A stretch of DNA of 60,977 nucleotides, taken from the IMG/VR virus record IMGVR_UViG_3300042346_000439, positions 1 through 60,977 of that record. One strand, written 5' to 3'. Of the stretch, positions 25,104 to 33,090 are shown in pieces (position 1 is the stretch's first letter; each line of letters opens with the position of its first letter). The DNA comes from a virus. The notes beneath the pieces are model-generated. The model was not told the DNA's origin and did not search any database. It saw only the letters and a program-made list of their open reading frames with translations. A program made the position numbers and the translations under genes.

Positions 25104-26042
25104 TTATTTTCCTACCTTCTTCTCTATATCTTTAACAATTGAAATAAACAACTCGTCTACATCTTTATCAGATAAATCCATGCACTTGTCATTGTATCTA
25201 TCTGCTAAGTGTGAATCTAAACCAGAAATACGAATTGGAGAGTATTTCTTTTCGACTCCAGGTCGTTCGTAAATATTGAACCAATCTGGATATGAAACGT
25301 TCTTTGCGAATGTGGATCCGATGAAAACAGTTCCTGGCTTATTAAACGCTCTTGCCATATGCTGTCCGACAGAATCACAACCAACAAAATAATCAGCCGC
25401 TTCAATAACAGCAGACCATGACCTTAAATCTATTTCAGGTTTAAAGGTGAAGTTATCATCTGGCTGGTGAAATGGTTTCTCTGCAAACAAAATAAGATTG
25501 TACTTTGTTGAAAGTTTTCTAACTAAACGTAAGTATGCGTGTGAATCAAGACCTCTAGATGAATCATCGATAATGTCAGCACGATCAACTCTTGCACTTC
25601 TACCATAAGGTTGAATCACAAGTGTCTTGTCTTTTTTCTGTTGCATCTTTATGTCTGCAATCATATTAGCGGCATTCTTTTCTTCTGCTTTGCTAGTGTA
25701 CAACTTGAGTGGAGGTAAATCAGAATGGTCATGTGTGCCATTGATTTCAATGTCGAACGCTTCCGCTAGAGATACTTTTTGATTATAGTACTCTGGAACT
25801 TTATATGGTTCTGGGCTGATGTGTTTGTCTGCGCCTTTAATGACTAGATCAAAGATACCTTTTGTATCTGCACTAAATGTGATATCTTGAAGCAGTTGAT
25901 TGCCCCAATATAAATTGTCCCATCCCATGACAATAATTTTTATGTCATCTTCTGGTTTTTTGTTTCTAACTAATTTTTCAAGTGCTGGTAGTGCCGCAAT
26001 TGCTCTTCCTGCACCACCGTCAATATAAATTACTTTTTTCAT
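25104..26042 (-). CDS. GT9 (heptosyltransferase-family) glycosyltransferase-like protein
   Basis: 312 residues. GT-B fold layout: N-terminal YIDGGAGRAIAALPALEKL, middle LVIQPYGRSARVDR (start of the C-terminal domain), and the donor-site signature AADYFVGCDSVGQHMARAFNKPGTVFIGST, equivalent to the D..iG.DSg..HlA.al..P motif of ADP-heptose:LPS heptosyltransferases. Its product is consistent with the HldD-like enzyme encoded opposite it. It precedes the carbamoyltransferase by 1 base. The likely target is host LPS core or a phage glycan; which one cannot be told from sequence. Confidence 0.78.
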   Translation of the reverse strand: MKKVIYIDGGAGRAIAALPALEKLVRNKKPEDDIKIIVMGWDNLYWGNQLLQDITFSADTKGIFDLVIKGADKHISPEPYKVPEYYNQKVSLAEAFDIEINGTHDHSDLPPLKLYTSKAEEKNAANMIADIKMQQKKDKTLVIQPYGRSARVDRADIIDDSSRGLDSHAYLRLVRKLSTKYNLILFAEKPFHQPDDNFTFKPEIDLRSWSAVIEAADYFVGCDSVGQHMARAFNKPGTVFIGSTFAKNVSYPDWFNIYERPGVEKKYSPIRISGLDSHLADRYNDKCMDLSDKDVDELFISIVKDIEKKVGK

Positions 26043-26090
26043 ATTATCTCATAATCCTTTCAAGATGAATAGTGTTACTTCACATCAAAC

Positions 26091-26119
26091 ACTATACTAT
26101 ATATAACTCAATTTGTCAA
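26091..26119 (-). promoter_or_regulatory. Consensus host sigma70 promoter for the glycosyltransferase-carbamoyltransferase pair
   Basis: On the minus strand: a perfect TTGACA -35 (26114-26119), a 17-base spacer, and TATAGT as -10 (26091-26096), followed 49 bases later by the ATG with an AAAGGA ribosome-binding site. This is the strongest host-type promoter in the window and points to early expression. Confidence 0.88.
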
Positions 26120-26136
26120 GTCTTTTTGATATTTTT

Positions 26137-26553
26137 TTATGTTGGCCAAGCAAGTGATGGTAATTCAGATTCAATTTCAGAAAAATTTACAATCTTTTCT
26201 CTTCTACCATCAGTTGCATCATCGATGATTTGGTACAATGCAGACCAAGTGCTATCTCTAGCAGTAGCGGCATATGTACCCTCATTCTTATATTTTGTTA
26301 CTGACGAACTTATATATGTCGTTGCAGAATTGATATTTTCATATCCTCTTGTTTGTGCGAATGTGTCCAATCTTCTTTGTGTTTCTATTTCAAGATATGG
26401 AAGCATTGGTAAGTCTAGAACACCATTAATATATGTATATTCGAATGCTCTAGACTCAACAAAGTCTGATGGAGAAGAAACCCATTGCTGAGGTCCTTCA
26501 TATCCATCAAATGTTGTTGCTATAACACGATTATTTTCTACGATAAGTTTCAT
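26137..26553 (-). CDS. Tail fibre assembly chaperone-like protein
   Basis: 138 residues. The C-terminal half has the pattern RRLDTFAQTRGYENINSATTY, then TKYKNEGTYAATARDSTW, common to phage fibre-assembly proteins and DUF4376-type proteins. It lies 13 bases downstream of the 1392-residue cysteine-rich fibre, the usual place for its dedicated chaperone. It has no cysteines, in contrast to its neighbour. The next minus-strand element is the host promoter at 26091, so this gene ends the fibre operon. Confidence 0.75.
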   Translation of the reverse strand: MKLIVENNRVIATTFDGYEGPQQWVSSPSDFVESRAFEYTYINGVLDLPMLPYLEIETQRRLDTFAQTRGYENINSATTYISSSVTKYKNEGTYAATARDSTWSALYQIIDDATDGRREKIVNFSEIESELPSLAWPT

Positions 26554-26566
26554 ATGTTAATTCACG

Positions 26567-29500
26567 TTATAGATTATAGAACATATCTATTTTGGTAAAC
26601 ATCAAACAGCAAGAACATCCGGACACAGTACCGCTTGGATTACCATTTGCAAAGAATCCACCACCACCAGAGGCAGAACATCTATATGGAGTCAAATCAA
26701 AATATGCAATGTGTACGCTATTTTGAGTATTTAATGGTGCTCCAGAACCTCTTGTTTGAGTTGCAGGCATCACCTCATAACAAAGGGAATCTACGGCAAA
26801 GTATGTTGAATTACATGCACTATAAAGTTGAAATCCTGATCTCTTACGATGATCTTGGGCGGCAAAACAGAGGCAGTTGCAACAGAAACATGTATCAGCA
26901 CAAGAAACTCTTATATCCATCATATATTGTGCATTCCAATATGATTTACATGGTCTATAATTGCAAGAGTTACATGCGCCCCATGAAGGAACACCACTTG
27001 ATATAAAATCAAACCACAAACAATTAGGGCCAGCTTGATTGCACGTTCTCATAAGTCTATCATAAGGAATCATTCTACAACATGTGCGACTGTCAGAAAA
27101 ACAACATCCAGTGTAGGCACCGCCCGCAATGCATGAGCCACATGCCTGATGTACGCAAACAAGCATTGCACATTGAAACGTTGAATTATTGTTCGCCACA
27201 ACTTTAAAATGATTGCCTATTCCACAACATCCCACAAAGGCCGCACAGCAACGGCGTGGTGGTGTCTGACAGCATGGATAGTGAGTATCAATCTGATTAA
27301 CACACACATGTTGTGCGGTGAAACCGTTGGCTCTAGTAAAATTACATACTGGATGGTCAGCCGAGTAAGTGCCGCCACAAACGCCGGTTTGACAACAAAG
27401 CACAATATTACAGGCAGGGCAACAAGGAGAACATGGTACACTCAAACAGCAATTAGGACCAAAACACTCACATGCTCTATTAAAGCAGTATGGCCCTTCC
27501 AAACAAAAATCTTTGTGTGGTGCTATGAGATAACAGAAGTTGAACGTTTCATCAAACGTTGTCATGTCTTGACTACAGTTTTTGGGAGTATAAACTGCCG
27601 CAAAGCAACCTGGGTGCGGCCCGGTTGCGCCGAAGAGGTGGTGTGCTACAACGATTCCGATAGAATTTGCGTTTCCAGGATTACATTGATGAAAAAAGCG
27701 GTTATCACATTCGGCTGTGGACGCATGGCAACAGCAACCGGCATTGCCAAAATGACATAGCTGAAATGCATCACCTATATCTATAACACAAAATATACTC
27801 TTGTCTGATCTAACAATATTACTGCCAGTAGGTGCCGGAGAAACATAGCAAGTAGTGTTCTGATAATCGGCATGAGCACAATTAGGCCTACATGCAATCA
27901 TTGGAGGCATGTTAGGAAATGCTGGGACTGAATATACTGAATTTGATGAACCATAAAAATTAACTGTCTTCAAGCCAGCTTCATCGGAAAGAATTGCGGC
28001 CGCAAAGTGATGGCGCTGTCCAGCATGTCCCATGCACTGGCAAACTCCTGAATTACAACAAAAACATCTGCCAGAACAATAAGAGCAATGAAAAACTTGA
28101 TTACATATTGTACTATCGTAGCCTCTACTATTTGGAGTTTGATGATACATAGACTCAAAACAGCACACAATTGTTCCAACAACACCATCTGTATTAAATA
28201 CTGTTGTGTGTCCGGTTTGTCCTAATGCGTTTTGGCATCCAAAATTCCCTCCAATGTGAGCGCCTTCTGATGTGCCTACGGCGGTGCTACCAGAGGTACC
28301 GTCACAACTGGCACAACATGCACACATAGTCATTACTGGAGGATATGCTCCAGATAACACAAGTCTACATCCAATTATTTTAGCATTTGCAAAAGTAAAG
28401 TTTGTCCAAGAACATGCACTACCACCAATCGCTAAAGCGTTAGTACAATCAAGTTCTGTTCCTTGCATTGTATTATTTGCTTGAGAGCCATAGCACCAGA
28501 CGTTCACACCAGGTGTATTTCTAAAATATCCACAGCCGCCTACTGTGCCTTCGGCTTGGCCACGGCATGTACAACAATTGTAATAATGGAATTGGTCTCG
28601 GGCACCTAGCATCGTGCAAGTGGCGATGGAGCCACCAGCGGTACCGCCATATAACATTGCAAATGATCTCCAGCCAACAAGGAATGCTTTAGAATCCGCT
28701 TGATTGTTTGGGTTTTTATAAATTAATGTGTGAGATGCCGCAGTTGGGTTAATCATGTGTCTCAGGATCGAACATGTGTCTGTGCAGGTAACGTGAGGAG
28801 CCTGGCACAGACAGTATGGAAGCGTTCCTGATCCATGCCCTTGAAAATAATCTTCATAACATCTGCCGTAAATACAATGTGTGGCCGCTGGCAATGACAG
28901 ACATGCATTACAGCATGTACATGGAGTAAAACATGCTAAACCAGCAGGTGTATTTCGAACAAAATGGTCGCAACTAATTCTAACGCAACCTCCAACTTTA
29001 CCAAAAGAGAACATCATAGCATATTGCCCAGCTTCTTGGCAACATAATTGATTTTCAATTCCTAATGTGGTTTGATATCCATCAGTTCTCATTGGGCTTA
29101 CGCCAGCAAAGTACTCATCACAGAATGCAACTGTATAGAATGGCAACGGAACATCTGGAAAGTGAGTCCAAGATGCAGTATTTGGTTGACTGTTGGCAAA
29201 CAGACACATTCTTGAGTGCCCAGTTTTGAAATATGCTGGACCACAGACACCAGAGGCACCATTATTAGTAGCGCAATCAGTAATAATCCAACCAGTGTAT
29301 ACGTAGTTGCAACATGCAAAAGTACTTAACGCATATCTAACTGTAAATTGACAGCAAACATTTCCACAAAGTTGTTGGAAAATACATGCTGGAAGAGGCA
29401 CACAAAGGCGATTGAATGTAGCCGCATTGTCTGTTGTATAATACAATCCACAATTCAATGTCAAACCAGATGTGTTTGCAGTTGTTCTGTCCAAAGAACA

Positions 29501-30745
29501 TGTATAGCAAGTTCTAAAACATGCAATAGCACTACTTTGATTCCAGAATCCTGGAGAAATCATCGTAAATCTACAGTCTGCGTGTGTAATAACGTTATAG
29601 TTACACTTGATGAATCGACCTAGATATTCTACTTCAGTATTTGAAAGTTGAGATCCATTTGCAATTGTCATTGGACATTGTCTAAACCCACCGCATGGAA
29701 AATATAAATGTGGAGCATTAGGATCGTTTTCGACATAGCATCCACGACCGATAACGTCGGACTTGATTATACGGTGCCCATATTGCTCGAGGCCAGATCC
29801 GAGGCTGCCGCAAGGACATATGGGGTTTGAACCAGTCAATGTGGTACAAAAGCAAAAAAGACATGCTCTTTGTCTATTGCTACCAAAAGAAGCGAAGCAA
29901 TCCATGAAATACGTATTTCCTGACTCAAGAAATTTAGCCATACAACAAATACCAAAGGAAGTATTAGACCATCTAGCAAAATTACAGCTTGTTTCGTTTT
30001 CGCCACATGCGCCTTTAGTGATAATTTCGTTTGTTGCACACACTAATCTAGTGTATGTATTTGCTGGCTCGGACAGAGCGAAAATACAACATTGAAAAGC
30101 CGCAGTACACATCACACATGCAACATCTCTATTGAGAGTGTCTGTAAATCCGCTGGTGCAAAGTGCAGTACTTAAACCAGATGCAGTCAAACAACCAAGT
30201 GCAGTTGCATCACTTAACCAAAATGCCGCACGACCTGCAGTTCCAACGGCTTCTTTTATTGAACATGCAGTACCTCTAAAACATGCAGATACACACGAAT
30301 TGCACGTTAACATCTTAGTAATATCTGAGTTTGATGATACTGCGGTAGCTAAAAATGCTGTGTTACTAGCAAATGCACAGTTAATCATACATGGTGTATT
30401 ACCAAAGTGATTGAACGCATTAGTTGCCTCTGGTGTTGAAAAACTCATCATGTAGTTGTAGTAACAAGAAGACCCCAACATATCATCTCTACTATTAGTA
30501 GTTTGATAGAATATGCATGATCCAATTGGATTTGCAAACAATGCAGTCATCGCATTATTAGAACGAACTAGAGTGTGTGCCGCAGTATTTGATTGCGCCA
30601 ACGCACATGAATATTGTGGAGAACTTAGCACCTGTGTTACATCGGCTAATCGTCCACCATCGGATAGCAAAGTATCAAGACAGCCGGGTGTTGTATTCCC
30701 TGTCGATATTGCATTTAAAACTCGTATACCTCTTACCACTGGCAT
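26567..30745 (-). CDS. Giant cysteine-rich tail fibre / adhesin
   Basis: 1392 residues with about 145 cysteines by hand count (about 10 percent) and more than twenty CC pairs, spread over the whole length. It is also rich in Asn, Ser, Thr, Gly, Ala and Phe and very poor in Lys and Glu. The N-terminus (PVVRGIRVLNAISTGNT, then GCLDTLLSDGGRL) and the S-x-x-A-x-x-x-x repeats of the first 120 residues resemble phage fibre N-termini. No enzyme motif or signal peptide is seen. A GGGGAG ribosome-binding site and two exact late promoters precede it, and a fibre chaperone follows. The open frame of 4.2 kb and context support a real gene. Disulfides or metal binding are possible; the role as receptor-binding protein is inferred. 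Confidence 0.85.
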   Translation of the reverse strand: MPVVRGIRVLNAISTGNTTPGCLDTLLSDGGRLADVTQVLSSPQYSCALAQSNTAAHTLVRSNNAMTALFANPIGSCIFYQTTNSRDDMLGSSCYYNYMMSFSTPEATNAFNHFGNTPCMINCAFASNTAFLATAVSSNSDITKMLTCNSCVSACFRGTACSIKEAVGTAGRAAFWLSDATALGCLTASGLSTALCTSGFTDTLNRDVACVMCTAAFQCCIFALSEPANTYTRLVCATNEIITKGACGENETSCNFARWSNTSFGICCMAKFLESGNTYFMDCFASFGSNRQRACLFCFCTTLTGSNPICPCGSLGSGLEQYGHRIIKSDVIGRGCYVENDPNAPHLYFPCGGFRQCPMTIANGSQLSNTEVEYLGRFIKCNYNVITHADCRFTMISPGFWNQSSAIACFRTCYTCSLDRTTANTSGLTLNCGLYYTTDNAATFNRLCVPLPACIFQQLCGNVCCQFTVRYALSTFACCNYVYTGWIITDCATNNGASGVCGPAYFKTGHSRMCLFANSQPNTASWTHFPDVPLPFYTVAFCDEYFAGVSPMRTDGYQTTLGIENQLCCQEAGQYAMMFSFGKVGGCVRISCDHFVRNTPAGLACFTPCTCCNACLSLPAATHCIYGRCYEDYFQGHGSGTLPYCLCQAPHVTCTDTCSILRHMINPTAASHTLIYKNPNNQADSKAFLVGWRSFAMLYGGTAGGSIATCTMLGARDQFHYYNCCTCRGQAEGTVGGCGYFRNTPGVNVWCYGSQANNTMQGTELDCTNALAIGGSACSWTNFTFANAKIIGCRLVLSGAYPPVMTMCACCASCDGTSGSTAVGTSEGAHIGGNFGCQNALGQTGHTTVFNTDGVVGTIVCCFESMYHQTPNSRGYDSTICNQVFHCSYCSGRCFCCNSGVCQCMGHAGQRHHFAAAILSDEAGLKTVNFYGSSNSVYSVPAFPNMPPMIACRPNCAHADYQNTTCYVSPAPTGSNIVRSDKSIFCVIDIGDAFQLCHFGNAGCCCHASTAECDNRFFHQCNPGNANSIGIVVAHHLFGATGPHPGCFAAVYTPKNCSQDMTTFDETFNFCYLIAPHKDFCLEGPYCFNRACECFGPNCCLSVPCSPCCPACNIVLCCQTGVCGGTYSADHPVCNFTRANGFTAQHVCVNQIDTHYPCCQTPPRRCCAAFVGCCGIGNHFKVVANNNSTFQCAMLVCVHQACGSCIAGGAYTGCCFSDSRTCCRMIPYDRLMRTCNQAGPNCLWFDFISSGVPSWGACNSCNYRPCKSYWNAQYMMDIRVSCADTCFCCNCLCFAAQDHRKRSGFQLYSACNSTYFAVDSLCYEVMPATQTRGSGAPLNTQNSVHIAYFDLTPYRCSASGGGGFFANGNPSGTVSGCSCCLMFTKIDMFYNL

Positions 30746-30776
30746 GGTGTTCTCCCCTTGATTATTTCTAGTATTC

Positions 30777-30784
30777 TATTTATA
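30777..30784 (-). promoter_or_regulatory. Late promoter (TATAAATA) for the cysteine-rich fibre, proximal
   Basis: An exact TATAAATA on the minus strand, 32 bases upstream of the 1392-residue fibre gene. Confidence 0.88.
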
Positions 30785-30790
30785 GTCATC

Positions 30791-30798
30791 TATTTATA
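30791..30798 (-). promoter_or_regulatory. Late promoter (TATAAATA) for the cysteine-rich fibre, distal
   Basis: A second exact TATAAATA 14 bases further upstream, overlapping the stop codon of the gene at 30794. Tandem late promoters suggest strong expression. Confidence 0.85.
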
Positions 30799-31471
30799 CC
30801 TTCTGAACATGAATTTTCCACTTGCATACGTTTGCATAGCAAGTTCCGCATATGCTTGCAGATGGGCTACATGGACCGCTTGCACAAACAGATGGGCCGC
30901 CCCACGCAACAATACACCACGCCGGATCACAATATCGCATAAAGACTTGACCACCAAAAGATCCGCCACATACTGCATATATTTCTACAACATCGCTTTG
31001 AACTGCACCTGGCAGAGAAACACATTGACATGCAAATGTACAAGGTGAAACACCAGCAAATTGATTCACAACTTCAAGGCTGTAGTTTCCGCCATTTGGT
31101 TCAAAGGCATTGAATGCTTCAATTGTATCCCAAATAGGTGCAGAGAGAAGCCAAGCACCATTTGATGTTCTGAATGATGTTTCATCGTCATCTGGTTCAT
31201 CGGAAGCCAAACTGAATGAAAAGTATCCTAAATTTTCTACGAATGCTTGTGATCCGTTTGTTGGTGTTGTGGCTCTAAGGTCATTTCTGCTATCATACGC
31301 ATAATTGGTAATAGCATCAACTGCACCCCAAGTTGAGGGTTGCCCTGTGCCTTGGGATTTTAAAACTTGCCCTGTTGTTCCTTGCCCACCAGACACCAAT
31401 GAAATAGAGCATACGTTTGCTAGATTTCTTGTGTCATCAATGACTGTACAACTGCCGACTTTAATTGCCAT
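30794..31471 (-). CDS. Second cysteine-rich fibre protein
   Basis: 225 residues. The N-terminal 50 residues (MAIKVGSCTVIDDTRNLANV, then GTTGQVLKSQGTGQPSTWG) are a typical phage fibre attachment/shaft start. Residues about 50-135 form a cysteine-free beta domain. The last 85 residues hold 11 cysteines (for example SPCTFACQCV, SVCASGPCSP, SICGTCYANVCKW). It is directly upstream of the giant cysteine-rich fibre and has its own late promoter. A shared cysteine-rich chemistry suggests the two proteins form one adhesin; this is inference from neighbourhood and composition. Confidence 0.8.
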   Translation of the reverse strand: MAIKVGSCTVIDDTRNLANVCSISLVSGGQGTTGQVLKSQGTGQPSTWGAVDAITNYAYDSRNDLRATTPTNGSQAFVENLGYFSFSLASDEPDDDETSFRTSNGAWLLSAPIWDTIEAFNAFEPNGGNYSLEVVNQFAGVSPCTFACQCVSLPGAVQSDVVEIYAVCGGSFGGQVFMRYCDPAWCIVAWGGPSVCASGPCSPSASICGTCYANVCKWKIHVQKV

Positions 31472-31496
31472 TTTTTATCCTTTGTGTCAACTTATC

Positions 31497-32834
31497 TTAT
31501 TTATAAGACTTGAGTTGGCGAACTTCTTCTTTTAAATCTTTAATTCCTTCTACTAAAAAGGCAATCAAATTCAAATAATTAATACCTTTTGTGCCATCAG
31601 GACGAACCCTAACGATTTCAGGAAGTACTGTCTCGACTTGTTGCGCTGACAGCCCATAAGATTTTTCTTTTGTGTCTTTCCAACTAAATCCAAATCCGTC
31701 AAGTTGAGATATAATGTCTAATGGATTTACAATCTCTGTAAAGTTTTCTTTTAATGTCACATCAGAAGATGAATTGTAATCAGTTGACGTTAACAATCCA
31801 GAACTTGGATTGAAAGTTAATTTTGTAGATGATGTATTCGCACCAACAATTGATCCAGATGTTACACTAGTAAATACTGGAAAGAATGTTGAATTTGTTG
31901 CTGTGTTATCTGTAATTGAAACAGCCGCTGATGCCCAAGTGCTGTCACCACGCAAGAATGTAGTAGCGTCTGCTGTGCCTGAAGCAAGTCTTGCTGGCGC
32001 TACTGTTCCTGTTGCAATGTTGTTTGCGTTTAATGAAGTTAAGTTTGCACCGCTAACTGCACCGAAAGAACCAGACCATGTGCCTGAAGTAATTGTGCCA
32101 GTTGATGTGAGTGACGATGTGACAACTGAAGACCCTAATGCCGTTGCGCTTAAAACGTCAACAGTATTAATCTTGTATGTTTGTCCTGGTCCAATATTGA
32201 TACTGTTGGCAGCCGTAAGTCCGCCAATAGCTAAGTTTGCCCATGCAAACCCGTTAGCAGTAATATCAATTGCTGGCGCTGGTTCAATGTTGTAATTTCT
32301 GAATAGCTTCCAAGTATCATCTGAAGCATCTCTGAAAAAACCAGAGTGTAAGTTGGCACCACCTTGATTATATTGTCCATGAAAACCAATATCAACTGCG
32401 TCTGATACATTGTTATTGGCTAAATGAAGCATTGGATCATTGACTTCAATATTAACAGTAGAGATTGAAGTATTTGAACCTAAGAAAAATACGTTACCTT
32501 CAAATGTTGTTATTCCAGTTACTCTTAAGTCTGTTCCAACATATAACTTTTTAGCGATACCAACACCACCAGCGACAACAAGAGTTCCATTATTAGCCGC
32601 AGTTGCATCTGTTGTTCCACCAAGCGTTAGTACGTTTGTGCTTGTATCATACGTGAGTTCAGAATCGTCTGTGAATGAGCCTGATGCGCCACCAAGAACA
32701 ACTCTTCCAGATGTTAGTCCCGTACCAGTGCCTGCTGATACGCCGAATCCAGCATTAACGGTCGTAATGACTTCATTAACGGTCGATCTAAACTCATTAA
32801 ACGTATTTGCTAAAATTACACTATTAATTGTCAT
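31497..32834 (-). CDS. Tail fibre with C-terminal S74 intramolecular chaperone
   Basis: 445 residues. Beta-repeat shaft with TNVLTLGGTTDATAANNGTL and VAGGVGIAKKLYVGTDLRV-type strands, then a C-terminal peptidase S74 domain from about residue 351: Ser356/357 in SSDVTLKENF with Lys362, followed by FGFSWKDTKEKSYGLSAQQVE, and a coiled-coil end (VEGIKDLKEEVRQLK). S74 domains trimerise fibres and cut themselves off. The retained Ser and Lys indicate an active autoprotease. The gene leads the receptor-binding cluster and lies 4 bases after a small coiled-coil gene. Confidence 0.88.
   Translation of the reverse strand: MTINSVILANTFNEFRSTVNEVITTVNAGFGVSAGTGTGLTSGRVVLGGASGSFTDDSELTYDTSTNVLTLGGTTDATAANNGTLVVAGGVGIAKKLYVGTDLRVTGITTFEGNVFFLGSNTSISTVNIEVNDPMLHLANNNVSDAVDIGFHGQYNQGGANLHSGFFRDASDDTWKLFRNYNIEPAPAIDITANGFAWANLAIGGLTAANSINIGPGQTYKINTVDVLSATALGSSVVTSSLTSTGTITSGTWSGSFGAVSGANLTSLNANNIATGTVAPARLASGTADATTFLRGDSTWASAAVSITDNTATNSTFFPVFTSVTSGSIVGANTSSTKLTFNPSSGLLTSTDYNSSSDVTLKENFTEIVNPLDIISQLDGFGFSWKDTKEKSYGLSAQQVETVLPEIVRVRPDGTKGINYLNLIAFLVEGIKDLKEEVRQLKSYK
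31498..31505 (-). promoter_or_regulatory. T4-type late promoter (TATAAATA) for the 225-residue cysteine-rich protein
   Basis: An exact TATAAATA on the minus strand, 27 bases upstream of the start and overlapping the stop of the S74 fibre. Confidence 0.86.
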
Positions 32835-32838
32835 TTTT

Positions 32839-33090
32839 TTATCTTCTGTTATTATTAGTTATTTGCAATAACATGCTTTTAATTTCACTCAAATCCGACT
32901 TGATTTGAACTACTTCAGACCTTAGAACATTTATGTCGTTGGCATTCTTATTTAGTTCTGATGCTTTGCGTTTTTGAATTTTATATTTCAAAAGCGAGTC
33001 TACATCCGTATTCAAGATGGCTTTAGAGTTTTTATCCCTTTCGGTGAATCCACGAACGGGTTCAGCAATTAAAATCTTTTCTACTATCAT
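32839..33090 (-). CDS. Small coiled-coil structural protein
   Basis: 83 residues. A beta-type N-terminus (MIVEKILIAEPVRGFTERDKNS) is followed by a basic stretch and a C-terminal coiled coil (NVLRSEVVQIKSDLSEIKSML). It overlaps the preceding giant gene by ATGA and lies 4 bases before the S74 fibre, so it is probably a connector or accessory subunit between baseplate and fibre. No T4 homologue is recognised. Confidence 0.7.
   Translation of the reverse strand: MIVEKILIAEPVRGFTERDKNSKAILNTDVDSLLKYKIQKRKASELNKNANDINVLRSEVVQIKSDLSEIKSMLLQITNNNRR

Noticed and set aside
27209-27760. A 183-residue plus-strand open frame and several others opposite the cysteine-rich fibre
   Set aside because: They are shadows of the TGT/TGC-rich minus-strand gene, lack ribosome-binding sites and have no family pattern; the minus frame is open for 4.2 kb.
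26567-31471. Diversity-generating retroelement targeting the fibre genes
   Set aside because: No reverse transcriptase and no template/variable repeat pair was seen; the Cys-rich composition is uniform rather than confined to a variable site.
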